Positions 42,173-52,950 of a stretch of DNA of 64,000 nt are shown one piece after another. The stretch covers positions 124,001 through 188,000 of the forward strand of contig CAJTCV010000005.1 in assembly GCA_910574805.1 (NCBI GenBank). Direction: 5' to 3'. How positions within the stretch are numbered: the first letter of the stretch is position 1; each line of letters opens with the position of its first letter. The position numbers were made by a program, and so were the translations under genes. This stretch comes from Lachnospiraceae bacterium. GTDB lineage: Bacteria > Bacillota > Clostridia > Lachnospirales > Lachnospiraceae. The notes below the pieces were generated by a model. The model worked only from the letters and a program-made list of their open reading frames with translations, was not told where the DNA came from and did not search any database.

Positions 42173-43111
42173 TCAGGACTCGTTCGTCCGGGTCATATCC
42201 ATGTCGTCCGGGTCGCCGACCCATTCTCCGTTCCGGTAATCATAAAACAGGATCTGCCGGGGCTCTGAGAGGGAGACCCAGATCTCATAGCCCGTCGGTT
42301 CCAGATCCCCGTCTGTGACGATCCTGTCCCCCCAGTACCACCAGGAAGCATTTTCTCCGGTCACCCGGTCCGCATGGAAGGTAAGCCATTTCCGGCCGTC
42401 TTTATCATAAATGTAAGGGTAGCAGTAGAGAATATTGCGCTCCGGATCAAAAGTATCGATTTCCCGGCGGATGGCTTCCTCCATCTGTTCAATCAGCTCG
42501 TAGTGGTCGTCCCGCCAGCTGTAGATCCTGGTGCGGTCGTAGTTCGGGCAGGCCAGGCAGACATCCCTTCCTTTTATATCGGGGATCGTGATGGTAAAGT
42601 CGTGGGTTTCGGCGGTAAAAGGCAGAGCCTCGGTCTCGTAGACCAGTACGTTGATAAGGGTGTTTTCGGAATCGTCTTCTTCCCAGAGGACCTTCTGAAT
42701 ATTGAGATTGCCCGCGTGTCCCTGGATGGTCAGGCTGTCGGTTTCTTCATCGTAGGAACAGGAGGCAAAGTCGATCCAGGAGGTGCCTGCGGGTTTTCCG
42801 ATGACGAACAGCATGAGAAAACCGCACAGGACGCCGGACAGCATGAGAATCAGCGTACCGGCTGCCAGCAGTTTTAAATGCCGGGTGCGCCTGCGGATCT
42901 TCCGGAACCCGTCCAGGGCGCGCCGGTCTTCCAAAGAAGGCGTTGTTTCCAGTACTTCCTTCTGCATTTGTTCGTGAATTTTCTGACAATCCGGACAGCG
43001 GTCCAGATGATCCCTGACAGCCTGCATTCCGGAACGGCTCAGCAGTTGTTCTGCGTATCCGGGCAGCAGGTCTCTGATAATCTCACAGTTATGGACGGTC
43101 GTTTCTTTCAT
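42173..43111 (-). CDS. Membrane anti-sigma factor with zinc-finger domain
   Basis: 312 residues. N-terminal anti-sigma domain with the H35-x3-C39-x2-C42 motif (DHLDRCPDCQ) and an earlier Cys at 9, as in zf-HC2 proteins that hold ECF sigma factors. One membrane helix at about 80-105, then ~205 residues outside the cell with no recognised domain, rich in Asp, Trp and Tyr. Its start overlaps the end of the sigma gene by 23 nt, the normal sigma/anti-sigma layout. The outer domain is probably the sensor. Confidence 0.88.
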   Translation of the reverse strand: MKETTVHNCEIIRDLLPGYAEQLLSRSGMQAVRDHLDRCPDCQKIHEQMQKEVLETTPSLEDRRALDGFRKIRRRTRHLKLLAAGTLILMLSGVLCGFLMLFVIGKPAGTSWIDFASCSYDEETDSLTIQGHAGNLNIQKVLWEEDDSENTLINVLVYETEALPFTAETHDFTITIPDIKGRDVCLACPNYDRTRIYSWRDDHYELIEQMEEAIRREIDTFDPERNILYCYPYIYDKDGRKWLTFHADRVTGENASWWYWGDRIVTDGDLEPTGYEIWVSLSEPRQILFYDYRNGEWVGDPDDMDMTRTNES

Positions 43112-43616
43112 TTGCTTTCAGCTCCTCTCTGAGTCTTAATTTGGCGCGGTAAAAAGTAGTCCGCGCCCAGTTTTCGCTTTTTTCCAGAATTTCGCCGATC
43201 TCCCGGAAAGACAGTTCTCCGGTGATGCGGTACAGGACGACTTCCCGCTCCTTTTCGGAAAGCCTGTGGATGGCCCGGTACAGTCCCACCCGATCTTCGC
43301 TTTGCAGTACCTGAGTCTCTGCATCGGGATTTCCGGGGTCCGGGATGGAATCCGCAAGCTCTGCAAAGTCTGTTTTTCCCCGTTTTCGCAGCTCCTGCCA
43401 CAGTACATGTCTGGCGATCTGGCAGAGCCATACGGACAGCTTGCAGGAGCCGTCATAACGGGATATGGAGGTGACGGCCCGAAGAAAGGTCTCCTGCAAA
43501 AGATCCTGGGACCAATGGGCATCGTGGGTTCTCATATAGAGGAACTGATAGACCATCCGCTCATAGGTACGGTAGATCTGGTCCATGTCCATGGGATCGT
43601 CCGGCAGCTTTTTCAT
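43089..43616 (-). CDS. ECF-type RNA polymerase sigma factor
   Basis: 175 residues, ATG with a near-perfect AAGGAGGTG. Region 2 (IYRTYERMVYQFLYMRT, SQDLLQETFLRAV) and region 4 (LSEKEREVVLYRITGELSFREIGEILEKSENWART) are clear, with a short linker and no region 1.1 or 3. It is controlled by the anti-sigma encoded next. The target promoter cannot be read with confidence. The divergent gene encodes a wall amidase, so cell-envelope stress is a reasonable guess. Confidence 0.93.
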   Translation of the reverse strand: MKKLPDDPMDMDQIYRTYERMVYQFLYMRTHDAHWSQDLLQETFLRAVTSISRYDGSCKLSVWLCQIARHVLWQELRKRGKTDFAELADSIPDPGNPDAETQVLQSEDRVGLYRAIHRLSEKEREVVLYRITGELSFREIGEILEKSENWARTTFYRAKLRLREELKANERNDRP

Positions 43617-43772
43617 TGCATTTTCACCTCCTTGTACTTCTTATATCCCATTTTATCAGGATTTGTTACAGAGACAGGATAAAATCTTAATAAAAATTTA
43701 GAGGAAATATAGAAAATCCTGGTGTACAATGGACTTGTAGAAACTGAGATCAAGGACAGGCGGGGGAATCAG

Positions 43773-44564
43773 ATGACAACGAGACAGAAGAGAAGGCAGA
43801 TGCAGCGGAGAAAAAAACAGCTACGGCGTATCCGGAGGAGACTCAGAGCATATGCGGCGCGGGCGCTGGTGCTGACCGTGCTCCTGCTGGTGGGATTCCT
43901 GATCATAAAAGGCGCCATATGGATTCTGAAAAGTCCGGAGAAGCTGGAGGATGTCTTTCAGGGGGCCAGGATCATTGAAGGAGGAGAGGAAGAGCCGGAG
44001 GGTTCTCCTCTGATTGTGCTGGACGCCGGGCATGGAGGCAGAGATCAGGGGACGAGCGCAGGATCAGCGCTGGAAAAGGAGATCAATCTGGCCATGGTAA
44101 AAAAGCTTGCAGAGGAGCTGAGGGCAGCTGGTGCTGCTGTTCTCCTGACCAGAGAGGACGACACAAAGGTGGGGCTGGAGGAACGGGCGGCCTATGCCAA
44201 CGATAAAGAGGCGGAGATCTTTGTAAGCCTTCACTGCAACTTCTGCGAGGACGACACGGGGGTGAAAGGGGTGGAATGCTATTACCGGGAGAGCAGCCCG
44301 GAGGGGCAGGCGCTGGCCGAGAGCATCGTCCGGAGGATGGAGGAAGAAGAGGAGATCAGCTGCCGCGGGACAAGGATCGGGGATTTCCGTGTGCTCAACA
44401 AAACGGATATGCCTGCCGTGCTTGTGGAGATGGGATATCTTTCCAATCGGAATGAATGTGCGGATCTGACAGACGAAGCCTATCAGAAGCTGATGGCGAA
44501 GAGACTGGCAGAAGGAATTCTGGCAAATGCTCATCCCTCCGAACCGGTTTCGGAGAAAAAGTGA
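43773..44564 (+). CDS. Membrane-anchored N-acetylmuramoyl-L-alanine amidase
   Basis: 263 residues from ATG at 43773 (GGGGGA upstream). A very basic N terminus (residues 1-30) and one membrane helix (31-52) anchor it; then an Amidase_3 domain with zinc ligands H87 (LDAGHGG), E102 (LEKEINLAM) and H154 (VSLHCNF), and the catalytic Glu in LVEMGYLSN. It cuts the bond between MurNAc and the peptide stem in the wall. There is no wall-binding repeat. It is divergent from the ECF sigma gene. Confidence 0.93.
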   Translation: MTTRQKRRQMQRRKKQLRRIRRRLRAYAARALVLTVLLLVGFLIIKGAIWILKSPEKLEDVFQGARIIEGGEEEPEGSPLIVLDAGHGGRDQGTSAGSALEKEINLAMVKKLAEELRAAGAAVLLTREDDTKVGLEERAAYANDKEAEIFVSLHCNFCEDDTGVKGVECYYRESSPEGQALAESIVRRMEEEEEISCRGTRIGDFRVLNKTDMPAVLVEMGYLSNRNECADLTDEAYQKLMAKRLAEGILANAHPSEPVSEKK

Positions 44565-44641
44565 AAAGAAGTAATTTATAAGATGAAAAATATTCATCTA
44601 AATATATCACAAACGAAAAATTTTTCAGAAATCAAAGAATC

Positions 44642-44659
44642 ATGCAAAAATTATTGCAT
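44642..44659 (+). promoter_or_regulatory. Inverted repeat over the gdhA -35
   Basis: ATGCAA-N6-TTGCAT, perfect, with its right arm identical to the -35 hexamer. Likely a repressor or activator site for gdhA. Confidence 0.5.
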
Positions 44660-44682
44660 AAATAAAAAAATCGTAATAAAAT
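44654..44682 (+). promoter_or_regulatory. Promoter for gdhA
   Basis: -35 TTGCAT (44654-44659), 17-nt A-rich spacer, -10 TAAAAT (44677-44682), in an AT-rich 170-bp gap. A short AGATGAA/TTCATCT hairpin at 44581-44599 may end the amidase transcript. Confidence 0.6.
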
Positions 44683-44712
44683 GTTACCGTTGAAAAGTTA
44701 ACGAAGACTTAG

Positions 44713-46068
<1,356 letters not shown>

Positions 46069-46081
46069 ACAGGATAAAAAA

Positions 46082-46116
46082 CCCCCCGGAAATGCTGAAT
46101 TTCCGGGGGTTTTTTG
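46082..46116. terminator. Strong intrinsic terminator, two-way
   Basis: CCCCCGGAAAT pairs with ATTTCCGGGGG around a 5-nt loop, with an A-run before and TTTTTT after. It serves gdhA and, from the other side, the small lipoprotein gene. Confidence 0.92.
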
Positions 46117-46122
46117 GGAAGG

Positions 46123-46251
46123 CTACACACAAGCCTCCAGGACGCTGACCACAGCGCCGAACCCGAATCCTGACCCCATATTTCTATTTGTACTCGCATC
46201 GCAGCCGGTAAGTAACATTGCACATAAACATAAAACGAAAATCCTTTTCAT
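46123..46251 (-). CDS. Small lipoprotein, 42 residues
   Basis: Leftward reading frame with ATG at 46249-46251 and AGGAGG eight nt upstream. The product starts MKRIFVLCLCAMLLTGC, a short signal peptide with a canonical lipobox LTGC (Cys 17), leaving a mature lipoprotein of 26 residues with a Gly-rich middle (MGSGFGFG) and a hydrophobic end VVSVLEACV. It stops just inside the shared terminator. Lysis-like or entericidin-like small lipoproteins look similar, but no family is recognised. Evidence for translation is the ribosome site plus the lipobox. Confidence 0.65.
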   Translation of the reverse strand: MKRIFVLCLCAMLLTGCDASTNRNMGSGFGFGAVVSVLEACV

Positions 46252-46582
46252 ACATTCAGCCTCCTATGAACAATTACTTCAGATGACTCCAGAACGGAGC
46301 ATGAATCACATAAATATATAGAAATATTCTGCCGGAAAACCGGCTCCGGGGTATGTCAGTTTAAGTCTGTGCCTTCCTCCTTTCTGAAAATAAACCATTT
46401 AAATAGTTGTTTAGAAATAGTATATATGATTTTTCTGAAAATGTCAGTAGATTTTGGGAAAATAATCAAAAAATGTTTAGATTTCGCTAAGAGAGAGGTG
46501 CTTTGAAACTGTTTTCTTATGATGCAATTCTGACGCTGTCCCGTGCTATACTGTATTTCAGTAAATATGGGAGGGGTATCAG
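46252..46582. other. 331-bp AT-rich intergenic region
   Basis: Divergent region between the small lipoprotein and the GLUG protein genes. It contains a short GCCGG-AAAA-CCGGC hairpin at 46331-46344 and a TATACT -10-like hexamer at 46547-46552 for the rightward gene, without a convincing -35. No coding frame is supported. Confidence 0.6.
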
Positions 46583-48652
46583 GTGAAAGTACATGTAAAA
46601 GGCAGCAGAGAAAAGAGCGGGTTTCTCCGTCCGGGCGGACTGACCGGGAGGGCGGCAGGATTCCTGATCCTTCTGGCGCTGGCTGCAGCCGTCCTGTCTG
46701 CATACCGGTGGTATGTAAGAACATACGATCCGCTGTATGACACCATGGAGGAGGATCCATGCTGGAGAGAAGGCGTCTATTATATAGAAGATTTCGGGGA
46801 TTATATCCGCTTTGCAGGCTACCTGAACCGGGCCCATAGAGAAGAGCCGGAAAATGAGGCGGCCGTAGCAGTGGATGCCGTACTGCTGAACGATATTGAT
46901 ACGTCGGGGAATGCCTTCGGGCCTCTGAAAGAATTTCCTTTTCTTTCCGGGGATTTTGTGCAGTATGGCTCCATGAAGAACCATCCCTATATCCGTCAGT
47001 GTATACTGAGCTATGCGGGAACCTTTGACGGGAACGGGCATACGATCACCTGGAAGGAAGGCAGAGGGAACGGGATGTTCACCAGCATCGAGCGAAGCGG
47101 CGTGGTGAAGAATCTGACCTTCCATGCCAGGGACCTGTGCTGGACAATGGATGAGTATGGAGTGGGTATGCTTTGCATGATCAATTACGGGGAGATCAGG
47201 AACTGCCGGACGGAAGGGAGCATGAAAGGGACAGAGTGCTATGTGGGAGCTGTTGCAGGCATCAACCGGGGCACGATCCGGGACTGCGTCAATCAGGCGG
47301 ATGTGACTCTGACGGGTGTGGGAGAATATGGTGCGGGAGGGATTGCAGGCCTGAATAAATGCAGGGTGCTGAACGGAGAGAGCGAAGAGGATCCCATTGT
47401 GCCGGTTATCGAGGGCTGCGTCAACAACGGGACGATCCGGGCGCCCTGGGAGGCAGGAGGGATCTGCGCCAGAAATGACTGTGCAGATATCAGAAGCTGC
47501 GGAAATGAGGGGAGCGTGGAGGTGCAGTATCAGAGAGGATATCTTTATCCGGACCATCCGGACTGGTATGACCGCGCCATGGCAGCAGGAATCTGCGGAA
47601 GTATGGGCTGGAACACCATAGAGGGGTGTTATAATACCGGACAGATCACCATTCTGGAGGAAGGAGAGGAGGCCACTTACGGCATTGCTGGCGGTACGCT
47701 TTCCTGGATCAATACAGTGGCGGGCTGCGTGAGCCTGCAGGGGACTGCTGCGGGCAGTATGCGTCATGAGAGCGTTATGGAGCTGGATGGGGAGACGCTT
47801 GCACGCTGGAAGGAGGATCCGGACAGTATCCCGTATACGGCGGCGAACTGGCAGTTTGATCTGGAGGAAGCGAAAGAGAAGCTGCCGCTGGTGCCTCTGG
47901 GTGCAGCGGAATCTCTGCTGAGTGCGGATCGGGAGGATGTCTGGCTGTGCAGAGAATTCTGCCTGACCGCTCCGGAAGGATATGTGATAAAGGAAGTGTC
48001 TCCCTATGCGCTCTGTGTGGAGAGAAGGGATGGGAAAGAGGACTGGAATGACGGGCAGATGTGGCTTCTCAGACTGGCAGATGATACAGGAGCAGAGAAT
48101 GGATACCGGGACGAAAGAGGGAATTTTACAAAAGACACTGCCCATGATCTGTGGACGGATATTCCGGGCGCGCACTGGCTGCATCCCGGCTACAGCTACA
48201 AAGATGACTGCCACGTGACAGAACTCTGCCCTCAGGCAGGCGAACGGGTGCTGGGGGGCGGACTGGCACTGATCCATTACCGGGATGATCCGCTGGCAGC
48301 TCTGGCTGTGGAGATGGAGGACGGCAGGATGGCAGACAATGTGGCGGTGCTTCCGGTGAGCGGCAGCAGGGAAGAAGGCTTCTGTGCCCGGTGGCTGCTG
48401 CTTTTTACAAGAAAAAGCGATAATGCCAGACCCTATGGTTTCGTCTGGTCCGCCCTGCGCGGCTTCGTCCCGCTGCCCGGCAGAGTCGTGGTGGAGAAGG
48501 GAGAGAGCCTGTCCTCCATTGCCGGGGCATGCACGGGGGATCCGGACCGGTATCCGGAGCTGGCAGTCTGCAACGGCCTTCCGGATGCGGATCATATAGA
48601 GCCCGGACAGGTTCTTATACTTCCGGAGCCGTGGCTCCTATGCCGTTTCTGA
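46583..48652 (+). CDS. Surface protein with GLUG repeats and C-terminal LysM domain
   Basis: 689 residues from GTG at 46583 (GGGAGGGG upstream). A basic start and one membrane helix (about 24-42) export and anchor it. Residues ~150-400 carry GLUG-type beta-helix repeats (VGAVAGINRGTIRDC, AGGIAGLN, AGGICARND, MAAGICGSM). A middle region of unknown type follows, and the last ~50 residues are a LysM domain (VVVEKGESLSSIAGAC, GQVLILPEPW). LysM binds peptidoglycan or chitin-like glycans. Cysteines are frequent, which is unusual for an exported Firmicutes protein. Its end overlaps the convergent gene by 15 nt. Confidence 0.8.
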   Translation: MKVHVKGSREKSGFLRPGGLTGRAAGFLILLALAAAVLSAYRWYVRTYDPLYDTMEEDPCWREGVYYIEDFGDYIRFAGYLNRAHREEPENEAAVAVDAVLLNDIDTSGNAFGPLKEFPFLSGDFVQYGSMKNHPYIRQCILSYAGTFDGNGHTITWKEGRGNGMFTSIERSGVVKNLTFHARDLCWTMDEYGVGMLCMINYGEIRNCRTEGSMKGTECYVGAVAGINRGTIRDCVNQADVTLTGVGEYGAGGIAGLNKCRVLNGESEEDPIVPVIEGCVNNGTIRAPWEAGGICARNDCADIRSCGNEGSVEVQYQRGYLYPDHPDWYDRAMAAGICGSMGWNTIEGCYNTGQITILEEGEEATYGIAGGTLSWINTVAGCVSLQGTAAGSMRHESVMELDGETLARWKEDPDSIPYTAANWQFDLEEAKEKLPLVPLGAAESLLSADREDVWLCREFCLTAPEGYVIKEVSPYALCVERRDGKEDWNDGQMWLLRLADDTGAENGYRDERGNFTKDTAHDLWTDIPGAHWLHPGYSYKDDCHVTELCPQAGERVLGGGLALIHYRDDPLAALAVEMEDGRMADNVAVLPVSGSREEGFCARWLLLFTRKSDNARPYGFVWSALRGFVPLPGRVVVEKGESLSSIAGACTGDPDRYPELAVCNGLPDADHIEPGQVLILPEPWLLCRF

Positions 48653-49306
48653 TGCTTTGCTCCGAACATCCAGGAACGTCGCTGCCGCACCCAGGCTGAT
48701 GGGAAAGAGACAGGCGTAGATGCTCTTGATTCCCCACCATTTCATGCAGTACCAGCAGAAGATGACGCCCAGATGGAAGCAGATCAGAGTGCCTCCATAG
48801 AAGAAAAACCGCTTCCGCTGCGCCTCCTGGCGGCTGTGGAGGTATTCTGCCAGACCTGCAAAGCATTGCCGCAGGTTGTTGGTGGAAAATATGGTGGCGC
48901 TGGCAAAGCCGGCGGCTTCCGTATAGGCCAGCCACTGGACGGCTGTGGCAAAGAACATGGGGTAGAGCGCCAGGACAGGGTCGGTGCCTGCAGGGATATG
49001 GGCCAGAATCAGGCAGGCCGCCGCATCGGTCAGAAGTGAAACATACCGAAAGTCGGTATGTTTCACGTATTTCGGGCCCAGCGTTGCGAAGACGATTCCG
49101 GCGATATAGCACAGCGTCGCTCCCAGCCGGACTGCAAAGGAGCTCCATGAGCTGCCAAGACCGGCGATGGTCAGATAGATCAGGTTGGACGTTTCGGAAG
49201 ACCCGAAAGTCTCGTTCCGCGTCATCAGGGCGTAAACACCCAGAAATCCGCCCACCACCGCCATGGTATGGTGGGCAAGTGTCTCTGTCTTTTCTTTTCT
49301 GTTCAC
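48638..49306 (-). CDS. DUF1275 (YoaK-like) membrane protein
   Basis: 222 residues, GTG start at 49304-49306 with CGGAGGC upstream. Six hydrophobic segments. GGFLGVYALMTRNETFGSSETSN is the family's N-terminal signature and ATIFSTNNLRQC a second conserved loop. Function unknown; found in many bacteria. It follows glnN by 18 nt on the same strand, so it is probably co-transcribed with it. Confidence 0.85.
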   Translation of the reverse strand: MNRKEKTETLAHHTMAVVGGFLGVYALMTRNETFGSSETSNLIYLTIAGLGSSWSSFAVRLGATLCYIAGIVFATLGPKYVKHTDFRYVSLLTDAAACLILAHIPAGTDPVLALYPMFFATAVQWLAYTEAAGFASATIFSTNNLRQCFAGLAEYLHSRQEAQRKRFFFYGGTLICFHLGVIFCWYCMKWWGIKSIYACLFPISLGAAATFLDVRSKASETA

Positions 49307-49324
49307 AGATATCGCCTCCGGGAA

Positions 49325-51448
49325 TCAGATCTCAAACAGCAGGTCTCCATAGGAGGGCATGGGCCATACTTCCTTGTCCACCAGCATCTCCAGCCGGTCG
49401 ATGGGGCGGCGGAGCGCTTCCATGGCAGGAAGTACATAATCATGGTAGAAATGAGCCCGGGTCCGGTTGTCGATGATACTGACAGCTTCCTCCGCCAGCT
49501 GCCGGAGAATCCCGACCGCGCCGCTGGCTTCTTCCAGGAGCCTGCTGATGTCCTGCAGCAGTTCGGACTGGACGACCGGCTTTACCCCGATGGCGTTCAT
49601 GGACTGGATGATGCCGGACAGGGTGCCGGTGTAGCCGATGACCGCCGGGATGATCTGTTTGACGGCCATGTCGATCATGGTCAAAGCTTCGATGTTGAGC
49701 GCCTTGTTGTAGCTCTCATACTTGATCTCCGCCCGGGAATGCAGCTCGGATTCACTGAAGACCCTGAAGCGCTCAAACATCCGGATGGATTTTTCCGTCA
49801 CCAGGGCGGGGATGGCGTCGATCATGGAGCGCAGGTTGGGAAGACCTCTGCGCTCTGCCTCTTCCACCCATTCCTCCGAATAGCCGTTGCCGCCGAAGAT
49901 GATCTTCTGATGTTCGGCGATGTACTGAATGGTCAGGTCGTGGAGCGCCGTGTCAAAATCTTCAGCCTGCTCCAGAATATCACAGGCATCGGCCAGAGCC
50001 TCCGCCACGATGGTGTTGATGACCACGGTGGAGGGGGAGATGGAGTCTCTGGAGCCCACCATACGAAACTCAAATTTGTTGCTGGTAAATGCAAAAGGCG
50101 AGGTACGGTTCCGGTCCGTGGCATCTTTGATCACGTCTGGAAGCGTCTTGACGCCGGTGTGCAGGGTGCCGCCTCTGGCGCTGTGGGTGGCATTGCCGGT
50201 GCGGAGGAGCTGCTGCAGTACGTCGTCCAGCTGTTCGCCCAGAAATACGGAGATAATGGCCGGAGGCGCTTCGTGCGCGCCCAGGCGGTGGTCATTTCCC
50301 ACATTGGCGGCGGACTCCCGGAGCAGGTCTGCATGAGTGTCCACGGCTTTCAGGATACAGGCCAGGAGGAGCAGGAACTGCCGGTTTTCGTGAGGCTTTC
50401 TGCCCGGGTCCAGCAGGTTCTGCCCGTCGTCAGTGGTGAGGGACCAGTTGTTGTGCTTGCCGGAGCCGTTGACGCCGGCAAAGGGCTTTTCGTGGAGCAG
50501 GCAGACCAGTCCCTGCTGGTTTGCCACCCGCTTCAGCGTCTGCATCATGATCTGGTTGTGGTCTGCCGCCACATTTGCTTCCGCGTAGATGGGGGCCAGC
50601 TCATGCTGCGCCGGAGCCACTTCGTTGTGCTGAGTCTTGGCAGGGACACCCATCTTCCACAGCTCTTCATTGACCTGGCGCATGTATGCGGCAATTCTCT
50701 GGCGGATGGTGCCGAAATAATGGTCGTCCAGCTCCTGGCCCTTGGGCGGCATGGCTCCGAAGAGGGTGCGGCCGGTGTAGATCAGGTCCTTGCGCTGGAG
50801 GTATTTCTGCCGGTCTATGATGAAATATTCCTGCTCCGCGCCGATGGAAGGAATGACCTTGGTGGCGGTGGTGTTGCCGAACAGACGCAGTACCCGGAGC
50901 GCCTGCTTCTGGATGGCCTCCATGGAGCGCAGAAGAGGAGTCTTCTGGTCCAGAGCCTCCCCGGTGAAGGAGCAGAAGGCAGTGGGAATGCAGAGAATGG
51001 CTCCGGCAGCATCCTCCCGGACGAATGCCGGGGACGTGCAGTCCCAGGTGGTGTAGCCCCTTGCCTCAAAGGTGGCCCGCAGTCCTCCGGAGGGAAAGGA
51101 GGAAGCGTCCGGCTCGCCCTTGATCAGGTCCTTGCCGGAGAACTCCATGAGGACGGAGCCGTCCTCCTTGGGCGGCGTGATAAAAGAATCATGTTTTTCA
51201 GCGGTAAAACCGGTAAGCGGCTGGAACCAGTGGGTGTAGTGGGTAGCGCCTTTTTCAATGGCCCATTTTTTAATGGCGGCTGCCACGATGTCCGCAGTGG
51301 CGGGATCCAGTTCCTTTCTGCCCTCGATGGTCTTGCGCAGCTCATGGTAGATGCTCTTGGGGAGGTACTGGCGCATGGCCTTCTCATTAAATACATTGGT
51401 TCCGAAGATATCCATGATAGACTGGGGGTATTCCGGATATTTTTCCAT
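49325..51448 (-). CDS. glnN: Glutamine synthetase type III
   Basis: 707 residues, the length of GSIII (about 700-730). Makes glutamine from glutamate, ammonia and [23 protein letters not shown] is the GSIII N-terminal mark; [29 protein letters not shown] and [18 protein letters not shown] are the metal- and substrate-binding sites; [20 protein letters not shown] is the ATP/glutamate site. ATG start after GAAAGGAC. GSIII is typical of Bacteroidetes and gut Clostridia. Together with gdhA it gives both assimilation routes. Confidence 0.96.
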   Translation of the reverse strand: MEKYPEYPQSIMDIFGTNVFNEKAMRQYLPKSIYHELRKTIEGRKELDPATADIVAAAIKKWAIEKGATHYTHWFQPLTGFTAEKHDSFITPPKEDGSVLMEFSGKDLIKGEPDASSFPSGGLRATFEARGYTTWDCTSPAFVREDAAGAILCIPTAFCSFTGEALDQKTPLLRSMEAIQKQALRVLRLFGNTTATKVIPSIGAEQEYFIIDRQKYLQRKDLIYTGRTLFGAMPPKGQELDDHYFGTIRQRIAAYMRQVNEELWKMGVPAKTQHNEVAPAQHELAPIYAEANVAADHNQIMMQTLKRVANQQGLVCLLHEKPFAGVNGSGKHNNWSLTTDDGQNLLDPGRKPHENRQFLLLLACILKAVDTHADLLRESAANVGNDHRLGAHEAPPAIISVFLGEQLDDVLQQLLRTGNATHSARGGTLHTGVKTLPDVIKDATDRNRTSPFAFTSNKFEFRMVGSRDSISPSTVVINTIVAEALADACDILEQAEDFDTALHDLTIQYIAEHQKIIFGGNGYSEEWVEEAERRGLPNLRSMIDAIPALVTEKSIRMFERFRVFSESELHSRAEIKYESYNKALNIEALTMIDMAVKQIIPAVIGYTGTLSGIIQSMNAIGVKPVVQSELLQDISRLLEEASGAVGILRQLAEEAVSIIDNRTRAHFYHDYVLPAMEALRRPIDRLEMLVDKEVWPMPSYGDLLFEI

Positions 51449-51722
51449 AAGTAAGTCCTTTCATAATCAAGAAATGCGGTCTGCCGAACAGTCCCGCTTC
51501 GGTTGTACGGGGAGATATATCATGTTTTAAGATACAATATCCGGAGTAAAAGTACAAGAAAAATTTTGCCGGACAGGACTGAAAAAGAGCGTCTGTGTGG
51601 CAGGATACAGGATGAAATCCGGGCGGAACTGTGGTATACTTGGGCTGTGTTCTTCCAGACCCGGCGGTGCGGCAGGGGATGAGAAGGCTTTTATACGGCT
51701 GAATGGCAGACAGGAGAGAACT

Positions 51723-52934
51723 ATGGGATTGAATGACACGCCCGGCTCGGACCGGGTACATATCGGCTTTTTCGGCAGGCGGAATGCGGGAAAATCAAGT
51801 ATTGTGAATGCAGTGACAGGACAGGATCTGGCGGTGGTGTCGGATACGAAGGGGACGACCACGGATCCGGTGACAAAATCCATGGAGCTGCTTCCGCTGG
51901 GACCGGTGGTGGTGATCGATACACCGGGCTATGATGATGAGGGGAGCCTTGGAGCGCTGCGGGTCAAAAAGACGAGACAGGTGCTGAACAGGACGGATAT
52001 CGCAGTCCTCGTGGTGGATGCCATGGAGGGCAGGGGCGCCTGTGAAGAAGAGCTGCTGGAGCTTTTTCGGGAGAAGGAGCTTCCGTATCTGGTGGTGATG
52101 AATAAGGCGGATCTGCTGGAAGACAGAGGCGGAGGACAGCAGGCGGCAGATGTGCTGTATGTGAGCGCCAGGGAAGGCGTCGGGGTCCATGAGCTGAAGG
52201 AACGGCTGGGCGCGCTGGCGCCGGAGGAGGGGAAGCTTCGTCTGGTGGCGGATCTGATCGCTCCGAAGGATCTCGTGATGCTGGTGACGCCCATTGATTC
52301 GGCGGCGCCCAAAGGCCGCATGATCCTGCCCCAGCAGCAGGCGATCCGGGATGTGATCGATGCCGGTGCTGCCGCGGTGGTGGTGAAGGAGACAGAGTTT
52401 CTGGAGGTGCTGGAGTGTCTTGGAAAAGAACCGGCCCTGGTGGTCACGGACAGCCAGGTGTTCGGAAGGATCTCGAAGGAGACGCCGGAGCATATCCCTC
52501 TTACGTCCTTTTCCATTCTTATGGCCAGGTACAAGGGGATCCTGGACTATACGGTGCCGGGCGCGGCGGCCATGGACCGGCTGAAGGACGGAGACCGGAT
52601 TCTGGTGGCGGAAGGATGCACCCATCACCGGCAGTGCGGGGATATCGGGACAGAGAAGCTTCCTGCATGGCTGCGGGCGCATACGAAGAAGGAGCTTTCC
52701 TTTTCCTTCTGCTCCGGGACCGAATTTCCGGAGGATCTGTCTTCCTGTGCTCTTGTGCTTCACTGCGGGGGCTGCATGCTGAATGAGCGGGAGGTCCGTT
52801 ACCGGATGAAATGTGCCCGCGATCAGGGGGTTCCCATGACCAATTACGGGGTGGCCATCGCGCATATGCACGGGATCCTGAGGCGGAGTATCGCCATGTT
52901 TCCGCATCTTCTGGCGGAATTTTCGGAATTATAA
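51723..52934 (+). CDS. hydF: [FeFe]-hydrogenase maturation GTPase HydF
   Basis: 403 residues from ATG at 51723 (AGGAGAG upstream). N-terminal GTPase domain: FFGRRNAGKSS, DTPGYDDEG, MNKADLL. The C-terminal cluster-binding motif C299-x-H301 followed 46 residues later by C348GGC351 is the HydF CxHx(46-53)CxxC signature. It is the scaffold on which the 2Fe subcluster is built with HydE and HydG. Those genes and a hydrogenase gene are not in the window, but the presence of HydF implies the cell makes [FeFe]-hydrogenase. Confidence 0.95.
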   Translation: MGLNDTPGSDRVHIGFFGRRNAGKSSIVNAVTGQDLAVVSDTKGTTTDPVTKSMELLPLGPVVVIDTPGYDDEGSLGALRVKKTRQVLNRTDIAVLVVDAMEGRGACEEELLELFREKELPYLVVMNKADLLEDRGGGQQAADVLYVSAREGVGVHELKERLGALAPEEGKLRLVADLIAPKDLVMLVTPIDSAAPKGRMILPQQQAIRDVIDAGAAAVVVKETEFLEVLECLGKEPALVVTDSQVFGRISKETPEHIPLTSFSILMARYKGILDYTVPGAAAMDRLKDGDRILVAEGCTHHRQCGDIGTEKLPAWLRAHTKKELSFSFCSGTEFPEDLSSCALVLHCGGCMLNEREVRYRMKCARDQGVPMTNYGVAIAHMHGILRRSIAMFPHLLAEFSEL

Positions 52935-52950
52935 GGATGGAGCACCGGAT

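Noticed and set aside
51449-51722. Glutamine riboswitch or GlnR site upstream of glnN
   Set aside because: I could not find the conserved glutamine-motif sequence or a GlnR-type inverted repeat; a possible minus-strand promoter (TTGTAC-17-TATCTT) is too weak to list.
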